A stretch of DNA of 64,000 bases from Candidatus Gordonibacter avicola (GCA_019113915.1 DXGM01000013.1:62001-126000), one strand, 5' to 3'; numbered from the stretch's first letter, positions 17,771-27,260 are shown. A program made the numbers and translations. Notes: generated by a model from the letters alone, not told the origin.

Positions 17771-18985
17771 ATGTCCAATTCCACCATACGTCATCGATCA
17801 AAGCTTAGTACAAAGGCCACATTGCTTCTATGCGCCTGCGACAGCAACGCGCTTGGCTCTGAAATGACGCCTATCCTAGCGGTGATGGCGCTCGCGTTTC
17901 CGGGGGAGAACGTGAACCTGCTCGTCGCTTTGCCGCCGCTGTGTATCATTCCCGCATCGCTCATTGCGGCAAAGTTGTCGTATTACATTAGCCGTAAAAC
18001 TATTCTTACCGTGGGTCAGTTGTTGTTTGTTCTTGGCGGCATTGGGGGTGCATTCGCGCCAAATTTCGAAGTTTTACTATTTACGCGAGTACTCTTTGGG
18101 CTGGGTTGCGGTCTTGTGTACCCCATCGTGCCCACGCTTATCTCGTACTTTTTTGCGGGACAGGAGCGCGCGGGAATGATGGGCGGTGCGAATGCGGTCG
18201 GGTCAATCATTGCCATGGTGTTCTCTACCCTTTCGGGGACGTTGGCTGTTATTGGTTGGCATGTGCCGTTTTTTGTGAACGTCTTCTTTGTGTTTGTACT
18301 GATTATGCAAATCATATTTCTACCAAAAGTACCGCCCGAGAAAGATCTTGCGTTTGCCCAGGAGGCCGCCGCGCTTTCGCCGGAGCAAAGGCGTATCGGT
18401 GGGCGAGCATGGATGGGTATTTTGCTCATGTTTGTATCTATGACTATAGGCATGGTGTATCTGTTGAAAATGGCTATTTTCATTCAGGAATCGGGCATTG
18501 GTGATTCTGTTATGGCTGGATTCGCTTCGTCGTCTACCACGTTTACGGCACTTCTCATATCGCTTGTGTTTGCGCAGATATTTAAGCATCTGCGGCGCTA
18601 TACCGTGCTTGTTCCTATGGCAGCTATTGCGGCCTCATTTACGCTGCTTGCGTTTGCGACCACCCCTGCGGGAGTGTTTGTGGGTGCTATTGTCTATGGT
18701 ATATATTTGGGCACCATCATTCCGTATTTACAAACCGCTCTCAGCGGGCTGGTGCATCCGTGTCGACGAACCTTTGCGCTTTCAGCACTTTCAATTGCCA
18801 TGTTTGCGGGGCAGGCGTGCTCGTCGATATACGTCGCATTTGCTGAAGGTGTTGTTGGCGGAAGCACAACGGCTCTGTTTGAACTTATGTCTGCCATGTT
18901 TGCAGTGCTCTTTGTAGTTGTGCTTGTTTACCTGGTGCTAACGCGAAAAGATGCAGCGTATCCATACGGCGACGTGACGGAGTAG
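17771..18985 (+). CDS. MFS transporter
   Basis: A 404-residue, twelve-helix carrier of a different MFS branch from the OFA-like genes: it lacks the RPEDxGLxPYG loop and has SYYISRKTILTVGQ after helix two and VLFGLGCGLVYPIVP in helix four. It resembles the MFS at 23244 and both halves of the double MFS at 57035. The ATG at 17771 follows AAAGGAGGGC. The next genes are a zinc ribbon (3-base gap) and a ferredoxin, a module that elsewhere contains a molybdoenzyme catalytic subunit, missing here. Confidence 0.88.
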   Translation: MSNSTIRHRSKLSTKATLLLCACDSNALGSEMTPILAVMALAFPGENVNLLVALPPLCIIPASLIAAKLSYYISRKTILTVGQLLFVLGGIGGAFAPNFEVLLFTRVLFGLGCGLVYPIVPTLISYFFAGQERAGMMGGANAVGSIIAMVFSTLSGTLAVIGWHVPFFVNVFFVFVLIMQIIFLPKVPPEKDLAFAQEAAALSPEQRRIGGRAWMGILLMFVSMTIGMVYLLKMAIFIQESGIGDSVMAGFASSSTTFTALLISLVFAQIFKHLRRYTVLVPMAAIAASFTLLAFATTPAGVFVGAIVYGIYLGTIIPYLQTALSGLVHPCRRTFALSALSIAMFAGQACSSIYVAFAEGVVGGSTTALFELMSAMFAVLFVVVLVYLVLTRKDAAYPYGDVTE

Positions 18986-18988
18986 CTC

Positions 18989-19186
18989 ATGTGTTGCCCT
19001 TGTATTCATTGTGGGAAGTGCGTTGAAAGGCAGGGTCGCTGTATCGCTTGTTACGAGAAATTGCCAAGTGCAACAGTGCGCTGCTGTCCGGTTTGTGGTG
19101 CCGCGCAACCACCTCCTCCAGGCGAACGGTTGCTTGCGAGATCAATACAACAAAGTGCTCGATACGGCGCACGAAGTACAAAATGA
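18989..19186 (+). CDS. Small Cys-rich zinc-ribbon protein (MCxxC type)
   Basis: A 65-residue protein starting MCCPCIHCGKC and continuing with CIAC and CPVCG, so about ten cysteines in 40 residues. It begins three bases after the stop of the MFS gene and is surely co-transcribed and probably translationally coupled with it. The N-terminal pattern matches the copies at 5831, 40898 and 53008. Function unknown. Confidence 0.75.
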   Translation: MCCPCIHCGKCVERQGRCIACYEKLPSATVRCCPVCGAAQPPPPGERLLARSIQQSARYGARSTK

Positions 19187-19228
19187 GACTTCTCGTCACA
19201 TGCGTACTTGAAGCAAAAAGGGGGTTGC

Positions 19229-19585
19229 ATGATGGACGTGGAGAAAGCTTTGCTGATTGATTATGAGTATTGCCTCGGCTGTTCCGAGTGTGAAACGACG
19301 TGCATGGAAGCGCATGGACTTGGACCCGACGCACTGGGTATCAAGGTTACAAAGCTAGGTCCGTGGAAAACGCGGGATGGATCGTGGCAGTATGACTTCG
19401 TTCCGTTGCCTACTGATTGGTGCGACTTATGCGAAGAGAGGGTAACCCAAGGTGGCCGTCCTGCTTGCGTACGAAGGTGCCGCTATGGTGTTATTACCTA
19501 TGGCTTTGTTGATGAGTTAATGGAGTTGTTTACCGGTAAGTCCAAGATGTTGCTGTTCACGCCAAGGAGTGCGGATGGACGGTAG
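19229..19585 (+). CDS. Orphan 4Fe-4S dicluster ferredoxin subunit
   Basis: A 118-residue protein with CLGCSECETTC, then CDLC and CVRRC, the eight-ligand two-cluster pattern of the molybdoenzyme small subunits. It reads YEYCLGC where most copies have YEYCTGC. No catalytic subunit adjoins it: upstream are MFS and zinc-ribbon genes, downstream a convergent TetR gene. It may serve a catalytic subunit encoded elsewhere, for example G at 49344 which has no small subunit, or be the remnant of a set that lost its enzyme. The ATG at 19229 follows AAAAAGGGGG. Confidence 0.88.
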   Translation: MMDVEKALLIDYEYCLGCSECETTCMEAHGLGPDALGIKVTKLGPWKTRDGSWQYDFVPLPTDWCDLCEERVTQGGRPACVRRCRYGVITYGFVDELMELFTGKSKMLLFTPRSADGR

Positions 19586-19612
19586 TGGTGCGCTGGTTCT
19601 TACCCTGTCGCA

Positions 19613-20278
19613 CTAGTCCATGGAGCTAAACAAATGCTTGTCAATACCTCGAATACCTTTTGCTGACTTTGCAAGCAGCGTGTGATGAAGGGAATCCCAG
19701 ATCGCATCAATGTGAGTGGCATAAAACGCGCGTAAATCACTCTCATCAAAGGTACCCTTTTTCCTGAACCGGTACAAGTCGTTGCAGTGGCGGTAGAGTC
19801 CCATGACAATGGATGCGCATAGAGCCACCATTTCATTGGGCTCTATGCCTGCACGCAGTTGCTCTTGCTTGAAGAGATTGCAGTAGATCGATTCGCTCGT
19901 GAGAATGTTTTCTAATTCGAAGCGCGCGAACATACCGGACTCGTCGCGCGCGGAATGTAGGATATAGCTGACATCAAACAGCCCAAACATCAGCTTGAAG
20001 TCTTGCACCATGGTTTGGAGAACCTGTTCTTTGAGTGGCATGTCGGAAGGCAATCTGCCAGCGAAGGCCTTGAGCGCAAGAATATTTTCCTTGCCGAATT
20101 TTCGCAGAATAGACTCTTTGGTGGGGAAGTACTTGTAGAGGGTACGTGTGGATACCTCTGCCTCTGCGGCGATGTCGGTAAGCGTGGTTTTTTGGTAACC
20201 CAACTCGCAAAACAAACTGATGGCGGCATCGTAGAGCCGCTGTTCCATCGCCTGCTTGTTCTCTTGTCGACTCGGCAT
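19613..20278 (-). CDS. TetR-family transcriptional regulator
   Basis: A 221-residue regulator. The N-terminal TetR HTH is clear (YDAAISLFCELGYQKTTLTD, IAAEAEVSTRTLYKYFPTKE); the rest is a helical ligand-binding domain of normal length. It is transcribed divergently from the enzyme C operon, with 223 bases between the start codons, and the conserved AAACTTAC element lies in that interval. Control of enzyme C and of itself is the simplest inference. Confidence 0.9.
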   Translation of the reverse strand: MPSRQENKQAMEQRLYDAAISLFCELGYQKTTLTDIAAEAEVSTRTLYKYFPTKESILRKFGKENILALKAFAGRLPSDMPLKEQVLQTMVQDFKLMFGLFDVSYILHSARDESGMFARFELENILTSESIYCNLFKQEQLRAGIEPNEMVALCASIVMGLYRHCNDLYRFRKKGTFDESDLRAFYATHIDAIWDSLHHTLLAKSAKGIRGIDKHLFSSMD

Positions 20279-20375
20279 AACCGCCTCGTTTCTTTAGATG
20301 CACCTGGGAGCCATTCTAACGAGAACCGTCTGATGTGCCAAGTCGGTGCGGGGGGAGCATTTCCTTCACGAGATG

Positions 20376-20396
20376 AAACTTACTTTTTTCTTGTTA
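20376..20396 (+). promoter_or_regulatory. Conserved AAACTTAC element, copy 1 (enzyme C promoter)
   Basis: AAACTTACTTTTTT at 20376-20389, then GTTA where the other copies have CGTA. It lies 126 bases before the enzyme C start. The same 14 bases recur exactly at 23173 and 27443, in front of other operons of this cluster. Confidence 0.65.
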
Positions 20397-20501
20397 GCCT
20401 TCGTGCCGAGGCGGCAGGGACGTATCGGGCTGAGTGAAATCGGTATCTGATGGTGTTTCTGCCCCAGGCGGTTGGGGAAAAGCAACGATAAGGAGGACAT
20501 C

Positions 20502-22790
20502 ATGCCGACATTGCATTTTAGCGAGCACGCTTCGCCGGCTATAACAGTGCTTGAGGATGGCACGCGCGTGTATCGGACGTGCTCGGCAGGTATCGGGTGT
20601 CACAACCTGGGCTGTGGGCTTAAGGTGCACGTAAAGGACGGGCAGCTGGTGAAAGTGGAGGGCGACGAGGAGCATCCCATAAGCAAGGGCCGCCTGTGTG
20701 TGCGCTGTTTGACGGCTAAGGAGTACTACTACCACAAAGACCGCCTGCTCTACCCGATGAAGCGCGCCCGGGAGGATCGTGGGCGCAACCGCTGGGAGCG
20801 CATCAGCTGGGATGAGGCGCTTGAGACCATCATTGCTCAGTATCGCAAGACCGTAGAAGGCTATGGCATTGGTGCGGTGAGTGTGTGGTGTGGTACGGGG
20901 CGTGAGGCAAGTCAGATTCACTTTCAGATGGCCAACGATGTGTTCGGCACCGTGAATGCTGTACATCCCAACAGCGGGTGGTCCTGCATCGTGCCGCGCA
21001 TGGCGGCCATGTTGTGGACTATGGGTAGCTCCTATATCGAGGCCGACAACGCCATCGGGTTTCCTGACCGCTACGACGATCCACGTTGGGAATGCCCACG
21101 ATACCTTCTTGTGTGGGGACGTGACCCTTTGCGTTCTAATCCGGATGGTCTGTTTGGGCACTCTCTTGTGGAGATGATGAAGCGTGGGATGAAACTGGTG
21201 GTGGTTGACCCTCGTGTGAATTGGCTGGCGACGCGTGCAGAAGTGCATCTGCAGCTGCGTCCTGGTACGGATGGTGCGCTTGCTCTCGGGCTACTGAACG
21301 TGGTCATTGAGGAGGATCTCTATGACCATGGCTTTGTGGAACAGTGGTGCTACGGCTTCTATGAGCTGGCTGAACGCGTGCAGGAATACCCGGTGGATCG
21401 TGTGGCGAAGATCTGTGAGGTTGATGCCGACGACATTCGTACAGCTGCTCGCTGCGTGAGCCAAGTTCCCTCAGCGCTTTCCATGGGGCTGGCGGTCGAC
21501 CAGAACCCGAACACGTTGCAGATCGGCCATGCGCTGCTCTCGCTGTTTGCCATCTGCGGCAGCATGGATGTTCCGGGCGGCTGCTTCATGGGCCTGCCGC
21601 CCATTTTCGCCGGCATGGCAGAGAACGCACCCGTAGCCGACGGGGTGGGGGAGCCCGAGGGGCTGGCCAAGTTCGGCAATGTCGGCGTGGAGCCGCTCGG
21701 GCACGACCGCTACCCGGCCATGAGCGCCATTGTGAACACGACGCACCCCGACGCAACGCTCGATGTGCTGGAGACAAACGTACCCTACGGCATCCACTTT
21801 GCATACGCATTTGGGCACAACACGCTCTCCTGCATGGTGCCGCAGCCTCAGCGCTGGTATGAAGCCATGCGTAAAATCGACTTCATAGCTGTGGCTGATC
21901 TATTCATGACGCCCACCATCATGGGCTTGGCGGACCTCGTGTTGCCAGCGGCGACATTCTTTGAAAAGCAGGGCTATGTGTCCAACAACAATGCCTCGCA
22001 ACCTGGGCAGATGGGTGCTATCGTGCCAGTGCTTGAGCCGGCAGGTGAATGTCGCGCCGACTTGGAAATTATGCTCGAATTACATCGCCGTTTGTATCCG
22101 GATAGTGAAAAGCCAGGCTGGGCGTCAGCAACTGACTTCATCGACAGTCAGCTGGGGAAAATGCGTGGTGTGGATGCCACATACGACGATCTGTGCGAGC
22201 ATGTCATTGGTCAGTACGAAATAGAATACCGCAAATACGAGAAGGGGCTTTTGCGTGCTGACGGGCAGCCCGGCTTCAACACGCCTACGGGTCGCATAGA
22301 GTTGTACTCCACCGTGCTGCAGAACCTTGGCGACGACCCGCTGCCCTACTACTTAGAGCCCAAGTTTAGTGCCGTATCGCGCCCCGACCTGGCCGAGGAG
22401 TACCCGCTCACGCTCACGACCGGAGCACGTCGCTTTACGTCGTTTCACTCAGAGAACAGGCAAATTGCCACATTACGTGAAATTCATCCTCAGCCGACTG
22501 TAGATATTCATCCCGCTACCGCTGCGGGGTACGGCATTGCTGAAGGCTCGTATGTCTGGGTGGAGAACCACTTGGGACGGGCGAGGATGATGGCTCACCT
22601 TACACCCATTGTGAAGGAAAACGTCGTGAGTTGCGATCATGGGTGGTGGCTGCCCGAAGCTGACCCAGAAAACCTGTTTGATGTGTTCGAAATGAATGTA
22701 AACCAACTTATCCCACATGAGGAAAATGGCCCCTTGGGATTTGGAACCCACTACAAAAGTATGCCTTGCAAGATCTATCGCACTGAATGA
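20502..22790 (+). CDS. Molybdoenzyme C: molybdopterin oxidoreductase catalytic subunit
   Basis: A 762-residue DMSO-reductase-family subunit. [4Fe-4S] ligands are C33, C38, C66 and C69 (GCHNLGCG, GRLCVRC); the likely Mo ligand is C162 in SGWSCIVPR. Cofactor motifs FHSENRQ and DHGWWLPEA lie near the C terminus. No signal peptide. The ATG at 20502 follows AAGGAGGACATC, an excellent ribosome site. Its N terminus aligns with enzyme D without gaps, so C and D are close paralogues. It is followed after 11 bases by its ferredoxin and then by an MFS gene. A catechol-dehydroxylase-like reaction is plausible but unproven. Confidence 0.88.
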   Translation: MPTLHFSEHASPAITVLEDGTRVYRTCSAGIGCHNLGCGLKVHVKDGQLVKVEGDEEHPISKGRLCVRCLTAKEYYYHKDRLLYPMKRAREDRGRNRWERISWDEALETIIAQYRKTVEGYGIGAVSVWCGTGREASQIHFQMANDVFGTVNAVHPNSGWSCIVPRMAAMLWTMGSSYIEADNAIGFPDRYDDPRWECPRYLLVWGRDPLRSNPDGLFGHSLVEMMKRGMKLVVVDPRVNWLATRAEVHLQLRPGTDGALALGLLNVVIEEDLYDHGFVEQWCYGFYELAERVQEYPVDRVAKICEVDADDIRTAARCVSQVPSALSMGLAVDQNPNTLQIGHALLSLFAICGSMDVPGGCFMGLPPIFAGMAENAPVADGVGEPEGLAKFGNVGVEPLGHDRYPAMSAIVNTTHPDATLDVLETNVPYGIHFAYAFGHNTLSCMVPQPQRWYEAMRKIDFIAVADLFMTPTIMGLADLVLPAATFFEKQGYVSNNNASQPGQMGAIVPVLEPAGECRADLEIMLELHRRLYPDSEKPGWASATDFIDSQLGKMRGVDATYDDLCEHVIGQYEIEYRKYEKGLLRADGQPGFNTPTGRIELYSTVLQNLGDDPLPYYLEPKFSAVSRPDLAEEYPLTLTTGARRFTSFHSENRQIATLREIHPQPTVDIHPATAAGYGIAEGSYVWVENHLGRARMMAHLTPIVKENVVSCDHGWWLPEADPENLFDVFEMNVNQLIPHEENGPLGFGTHYKSMPCKIYRTE

Positions 22791-22801
22791 GGAGGAGAAT
22801 T

Positions 22802-23140
22802 ATGACGAGCTTTGGCCTATTCATCGATAATGAATACTGTACCGGATGTCATTCCTGCGAGGTGGCATGTAAAAACGAGCACGATCTTCCACTCGGGCAG
22901 TGGGGTATCAAGGTGCTTGAGCTGGGTCCCTGGAAACTTCCCGATACTAAACGGTGGGAGTACCGCTTCGTGCCCGTGCCGACATCGCTTTGCGACTTGT
23001 GTGTTGATCGTATAGCCGCAGGTAAAAAGCCCAGTTGCGTGCATCACTGCTTAGCTCAGGCGCTTGAGTTTGGGTCCTTGGACGAACTTGCTGCTCGCAT
23101 GGCCGACAAGGGTAAGATGGCTTCCATCTTTATCCCATAA
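22802..23140 (+). CDS. 4Fe-4S dicluster ferredoxin subunit (partner of C)
   Basis: A 112-residue small subunit with CTGCHSCEVAC, CDLC and CVHHC, for two [4Fe-4S] clusters. It ends in the short hydrophobic ASIFIP tail shared with the D and I partners. The ATG follows TGAGGAGGAG immediately after the enzyme C stop, so the pair is an operon. Confidence 0.92.
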   Translation: MTSFGLFIDNEYCTGCHSCEVACKNEHDLPLGQWGIKVLELGPWKLPDTKRWEYRFVPVPTSLCDLCVDRIAAGKKPSCVHHCLAQALEFGSLDELAARMADKGKMASIFIP

Positions 23141-23172
23141 CCCCCTGTTGAATCCGTTTCACCCAGTGTTCA

Positions 23173-23193
23173 AAACTTACTTTTTTATACGTA
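23173..23193 (+). promoter_or_regulatory. Conserved AAACTTAC element, copy 2 (MFS promoter)
   Basis: AAACTTACTTTTTT at 23173-23186, then CGTA at 23190-23193. It is 71 bases before the MFS start at 23244. Its presence inside the run of same-strand genes suggests the MFS has its own regulated promoter. Confidence 0.7.
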
Positions 23194-23243
23194 TGCTCCC
23201 GATGTGCGCACCACTGTAGAGGCATCCATTGAAAGGGGAAATT

Positions 23244-24470
23244 ATGTCAGATAAAACGAGGATATCAGGTGGACAAATAGGCGTGTTTGTTGCGCTGATG
23301 TGTATGTACTTTATTGCACCGACGCACAGCGCGGTAAATGTAGCGTCCACTGGTCTCATGAGCACCTATGGTGTTGATGCAAATGCTATCTCTTATATGG
23401 TGTCCATTACCAACTTGCTTGAAATTCCTGCAGCGTTCGTCATTGGTCTTGTGGCTGGTCGTAAGTTGAGTTATCGCATCTGCGCGCTGCTAGCTACTGC
23501 ACTCGTGTTTGTGGGGGGTCTACCTACCTTTTTGGGTGCGGCGCTGCCTTGGGAGGGAATCCTTGTGACGCGCGCTATCCTCGGTTTGGGGCTTGGCTGC
23601 TTTATGCCTGTTGTTCTGGGTGTTATTTCGCTCATGTTCCAGAAGGAATCGGTCCGCGCCACCATGATGAGTATCGCATCGGTGGTGTTCAACGTGGGTA
23701 TGATCGTGACAACGAATGTAGCTGGCATCTTAGGTGCCATCTCGTGGAACCTTGCGTGGGGTATCTACTTGTTTTCACTTTTGCCCTTCGTGCTCTGCAT
23801 CTTCTTGCTTACGCCTAAAAACGTTCCGGCTGTTCCCGCTACCGATGCAAAAGGTGAGAAGGTTAAAATTAAGCTGCCTGTGTCCGGTTGGGTACTGCTT
23901 GTACTGTTCTTGGGCGGCATCATTATGAGCCAGTCGCTGTTCAACCTTGGTGGCGCAACCATCGGTGCAGTGGTGGACAACCCAGCTGTTATTGGCACTA
24001 TCTTTTCGTTGTTCTCTGTGGGAGCTATCGCTTCTGCCGTGTTATTTGGACCTGCGTATAAGTTTCTCAAGGCCTATGCTATTCCAGCATTTTGGATTGT
24101 GGGTATCGTCGGTTACGTGTTGTGGTATATCGCTCATGTGACAGGCAATGTTGCGTTGTTCTACGTGGCTATCGTGCTTGCCGGCTTTGGTACGAACACC
24201 ATGACGGTGGGCGTCCCTATGCTGCTGTCCACCTTTGTGGCACCTGCCATTGTTGGTACGGTTATGGGCTTTAGCTACGTGTTCCAGAACGGCGGCGGCT
24301 TTCTCGCGTCACCCATTGATCAACTTGTCTCTACGGTGGCAGGCGCCGACGCCATTATGAGCTCCGTGTGGATCTTCGACATTGTTGTAGGAGTTGTAGT
24401 GTTGCTAGGTCTGCTCTACGTTGCGAAAAAGGCGAATGCCATGAAGCAGGAAGAAGTAGTCTCTGAATAG
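23244..24470 (+). CDS. MFS transporter
   Basis: A 408-residue, twelve-helix carrier resembling the MFS at 17771 and the double MFS at 57035 (LVAGRKLSYRICALLATALV after helix two, ILGLGLGCFMPVVLG in helix four). The ATG at 23244 follows GAAAGGGGA. It follows the enzyme C pair and carries its own copy of the conserved promoter element, so it is probably co-regulated with enzymes C, D and E. Substrate unknown. Confidence 0.9.
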   Translation: MSDKTRISGGQIGVFVALMCMYFIAPTHSAVNVASTGLMSTYGVDANAISYMVSITNLLEIPAAFVIGLVAGRKLSYRICALLATALVFVGGLPTFLGAALPWEGILVTRAILGLGLGCFMPVVLGVISLMFQKESVRATMMSIASVVFNVGMIVTTNVAGILGAISWNLAWGIYLFSLLPFVLCIFLLTPKNVPAVPATDAKGEKVKIKLPVSGWVLLVLFLGGIIMSQSLFNLGGATIGAVVDNPAVIGTIFSLFSVGAIASAVLFGPAYKFLKAYAIPAFWIVGIVGYVLWYIAHVTGNVALFYVAIVLAGFGTNTMTVGVPMLLSTFVAPAIVGTVMGFSYVFQNGGGFLASPIDQLVSTVAGADAIMSSVWIFDIVVGVVVLLGLLYVAKKANAMKQEEVVSE

Positions 24471-24502
24471 TAGTGTTCTCTAGCACGTAAGGGGAGTTCA
24501 GA

Positions 24503-24537
24503 AAACGGAGCAGAGGTGTTATGCCTCTGCTCCGTTT
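24503..24537 (+). terminator. Terminator of the enzyme C / MFS region
   Basis: A perfect 14-bp stem, AAACGGAGCAGAGG and CCTCTGCTCCGTTT, with a 7-base loop, 32 bases after the MFS stop. Thymine-rich sequence follows the stem. Confidence 0.85.
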
Positions 24538-24564
24538 GCTCTATTTGGGTTAATTTGCAAGGTT

Positions 24565-24595
24565 AAAAAAGGCCCCTTGGCTGTTGCAAGGGGCC
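24565..24595 (-). terminator. Terminator of the enzyme D operon (minus strand)
   Basis: On the minus strand, GGCCCCTTG and CAAGGGGCC form a 9-bp stem followed by TTTTTT. It is just past the stop of the D ferredoxin and back-to-back with the plus-strand terminator. Confidence 0.88.
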
Positions 24596-24623
24596 CTGAG
24601 AAGGTGCTCTTTTGTGAGGGTAC

Positions 24624-24959
24624 TTACGGAAGGAAGATCACCGCTTTAGAACCCTTTTCTTCAAGTTTACGGGAAAGCTCTTCGATAGGCCCCCATTCGA
24701 TAACATTTGCCAGACAGTGCAGCGCACAGGAAGGAATGCCGCCTGCCGCTATGCGATCGGTACACATATCGCAGTAGCTTGTGGGGAAAGGCAGATAGTT
24801 CCATTCCAGTTTGCCCTCGTCCATCTCGAAGGGGCCAAACTCCATCATCTTGATGCCCCACTTGTCCAAAGGGAAGCCATGCTCGTTTTTGCAAGCAAGC
24901 TCGCAGCTTTGGCAGCCTGTACAGTACTCGTAATCTATCATCAGCCCTAACTTTTGCAT
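24624..24959 (-). CDS. 4Fe-4S dicluster ferredoxin subunit (partner of D)
   Basis: A 111-residue small subunit with CTGCQSCELAC, CDMC and CALHC ligand sets, for two [4Fe-4S] clusters. It lies 15 bases after the stop of enzyme D on the same strand, with AAAAGGAGT as ribosome site. The order catalytic subunit then ferredoxin is the same as in the A, B, C, E, F, H and I sets. Confidence 0.92.
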   Translation of the reverse strand: MQKLGLMIDYEYCTGCQSCELACKNEHGFPLDKWGIKMMEFGPFEMDEGKLEWNYLPFPTSYCDMCTDRIAAGGIPSCALHCLANVIEWGPIEELSRKLEEKGSKAVIFLP

Positions 24960-24974
24960 GAGCGGACTCCTTTT

Positions 24975-27260
24975 CTAAAGCACGCAGGCTTCGCTCGGGG
25001 TTCGGTACACTTTGACCGGAAGCTGCTTGTAGGGGGCTCCAAAGCCCATCTTGCCCAGCACGCGGTGCGGTACGAGACTGTTTACGTTGGATTTCCACAC
25101 GCCGAACAGGTTCGGCTCCTCGCCATCCTCTTCGGGGTACCACCAGCCGTGTGCGGCGGCAACCACGTCCTTGCGGACAACGGGCGTCACCTTGGCTATT
25201 TCGTGCGCCTCGCCCCACGGGTTCTCTATGGTTACTTCGTCGCCGTCCTTGATGTCCAGCTCCGCGGCCGTTTCCGGGTGAATTTCGAGGTACGGGTCGG
25301 GCGTCAGCTGGCGCAGGCTGGGAATTTGCCGGTGCTCGGAGTGGAACGACGCGTAGTAGCGCGCGCCTGTGGTGCACATAAGCGGATACTCCTTAGCCAA
25401 GTCGGGCCGCTCCTCGGCGCCGAGCTTCGGGGGGAAGTAGTACGGCAGCGGGTCGTCGCCGAGCGCCTGGTAGCCGGTGGACCACAGTTCCACGCGGCCG
25501 GTGGCCGTTTGGAAGCCGGGTTGTCCGTCGGCGCGGATGAGCCCACGTTCGTGCTTGCGGTAACCGCCGATGTCGTTCGTGGCCACCACCTTCTCGGACA
25601 GCTCCTCCCACGTCATGTCCATCTTGCCTACGTCATCGGTCAGATACTCTTCCACCGTTTTGAAGGGGTATTCCTCGTGATAAGCATGCTCGTAGAATGC
25701 GTTGCCGAAGTGGATAAGCATTTCCAAGTCGGACTTACATTCGCCCACTTGAAGACCTTTGTTTATGGCTCCGGCAATACCCATTTGGCATCCCTGGTTC
25801 GTCATAACGATGCCATCGTGCTCGGCCCACGTGGCCAAGGGCAGCACGACATCGGCAAGGGCCATGACGGTGGGCGTCATGAACATCTCCTTGGCCACGG
25901 TGAACTCCATCTTCATGAGCGCGTCGTGCCAGCGCTTCGGCTGGGCGGAGCAGGTGGGGGACAAGAGGTTCGTGGAGTCGATCCAGGCCATTTTCAGCTC
26001 GTAGGGGCGTCCCGTCTCAAGCGCCTCCAGCGTGATGTCGGGATGCGTGGTGTTCAGCAGCACCTTCACGATGGGGTAGACGTCCCAGCCAATGCACTTG
26101 TTCTTGAGTTCCTCACTCATGAAGTCGGTGGCTCCGGTCATTTCGAACTGCATTTGTACGCCCACGACGGTACCGCCGGGTACGTCGAGGTTGCCCGTGA
26201 TAGCGGCTATGGCGATGAGGCCCTGCGTCACCTGGCAGCCGTTGGGGTTCTGGTCCACGGCCACGCCCATGAGCAGGCTCCAGCGATGCACGCCGTCAAA
26301 GCCCAGCTTGCGGGCGCACGCGTAGATCTCCTCCGCTGTGATGCCGCACGTTGTGGCGGCGAACTCGGGCGAATATTCTTGCACGCGTTCGGCCAACTCA
26401 TCAAAGCCATAGCACCACTTTTCGATAAAGTCATGATCAATGAGATCTTCGTTTACCAGTACGTTCAAGATGGCTAATACGAGCGCGGCGTCCGTTCCGG
26501 GTATTACCTGCAGTACCTGGTCTGCGCGCGTGGCGAGCCAGTTCAAACGCGGATCAACCATAATAAGTTTGCTCCCGCGTTTCATGAGCTCGATAAGTGC
26601 ATGGCCCCACAAACCGTCAGGGTTTGATTTGAGCGGCTCCTTGCCGAGGCAGAATACGTAGTCGGGTACAACGAACTCCGGGTTGTTCCATACGTCTACG
26701 TAGCCGCCGCCGTAATCAAGCTCAATGTAAGCGCTCCCAAGCATCATGGTCATGGCTGTTTGCCGAGGTCCCATGCATGACCAGCCCGATTGCGCGTAAC
26801 AGTTGTTTGGCGTGCGTAGCACCTTGGACGACAGCGTGAATCCGTAGCGTACGGCCTCACGCCCCGTGCCCATGTACACACAGATGGCTTCGGAGCCGTA
26901 TTTTGCGCGAATCTCCTCTGTCCTGGATACAATGAGGTCGGTGGCTTCGTCCCAGCTGATGCGCTCCCATTTGTCGAGGCCGCGGTCCTCGCGGGCGCGC
27001 TTCATGGGATATAAAATGCGGTCGGGGTGATACACTGCCTCTTTTAGCGCGAGGCACCGTGGACACAGCCTTCCTTGTGTGAGCTGGTGATCCGGGTCAC
27101 CCTCTACTTTGACAAGCTCACCATCCTTTACAAAGAGCTTGACTCCGCAGCCTACGGCGTGACAGCCCGGTGGCGACCACGCGCACGTGCGCACAACTTC
27201 TGTGCCATCATCGAGCACGGTCTTCTTCGGCGTTGGATGATCTTTGAAATGAAACGCCAT
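24975..27260 (-). CDS. Molybdoenzyme D: molybdopterin oxidoreductase catalytic subunit
   Basis: A 761-residue DMSO-reductase-family subunit. [4Fe-4S] ligands are C33, C38, C66 and C69 (GCHAVGCG, GRLCPRC); C162 in SGWSCMGPR is the probable Mo ligand. FHSEHRQ and AHGWWYPEE cofactor motifs are present; there is no TAT signal. The start follows GAGGAGAGGAG. It is divergent from enzyme E, sharing a 238-base control region with AAACTTAC elements pointing both ways. It is close to enzyme C in length and N-terminal sequence, so C and D may act on similar substrates. Confidence 0.88.
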   Translation of the reverse strand: MAFHFKDHPTPKKTVLDDGTEVVRTCAWSPPGCHAVGCGVKLFVKDGELVKVEGDPDHQLTQGRLCPRCLALKEAVYHPDRILYPMKRAREDRGLDKWERISWDEATDLIVSRTEEIRAKYGSEAICVYMGTGREAVRYGFTLSSKVLRTPNNCYAQSGWSCMGPRQTAMTMMLGSAYIELDYGGGYVDVWNNPEFVVPDYVFCLGKEPLKSNPDGLWGHALIELMKRGSKLIMVDPRLNWLATRADQVLQVIPGTDAALVLAILNVLVNEDLIDHDFIEKWCYGFDELAERVQEYSPEFAATTCGITAEEIYACARKLGFDGVHRWSLLMGVAVDQNPNGCQVTQGLIAIAAITGNLDVPGGTVVGVQMQFEMTGATDFMSEELKNKCIGWDVYPIVKVLLNTTHPDITLEALETGRPYELKMAWIDSTNLLSPTCSAQPKRWHDALMKMEFTVAKEMFMTPTVMALADVVLPLATWAEHDGIVMTNQGCQMGIAGAINKGLQVGECKSDLEMLIHFGNAFYEHAYHEEYPFKTVEEYLTDDVGKMDMTWEELSEKVVATNDIGGYRKHERGLIRADGQPGFQTATGRVELWSTGYQALGDDPLPYYFPPKLGAEERPDLAKEYPLMCTTGARYYASFHSEHRQIPSLRQLTPDPYLEIHPETAAELDIKDGDEVTIENPWGEAHEIAKVTPVVRKDVVAAAHGWWYPEEDGEEPNLFGVWKSNVNSLVPHRVLGKMGFGAPYKQLPVKVYRTPSEACVL

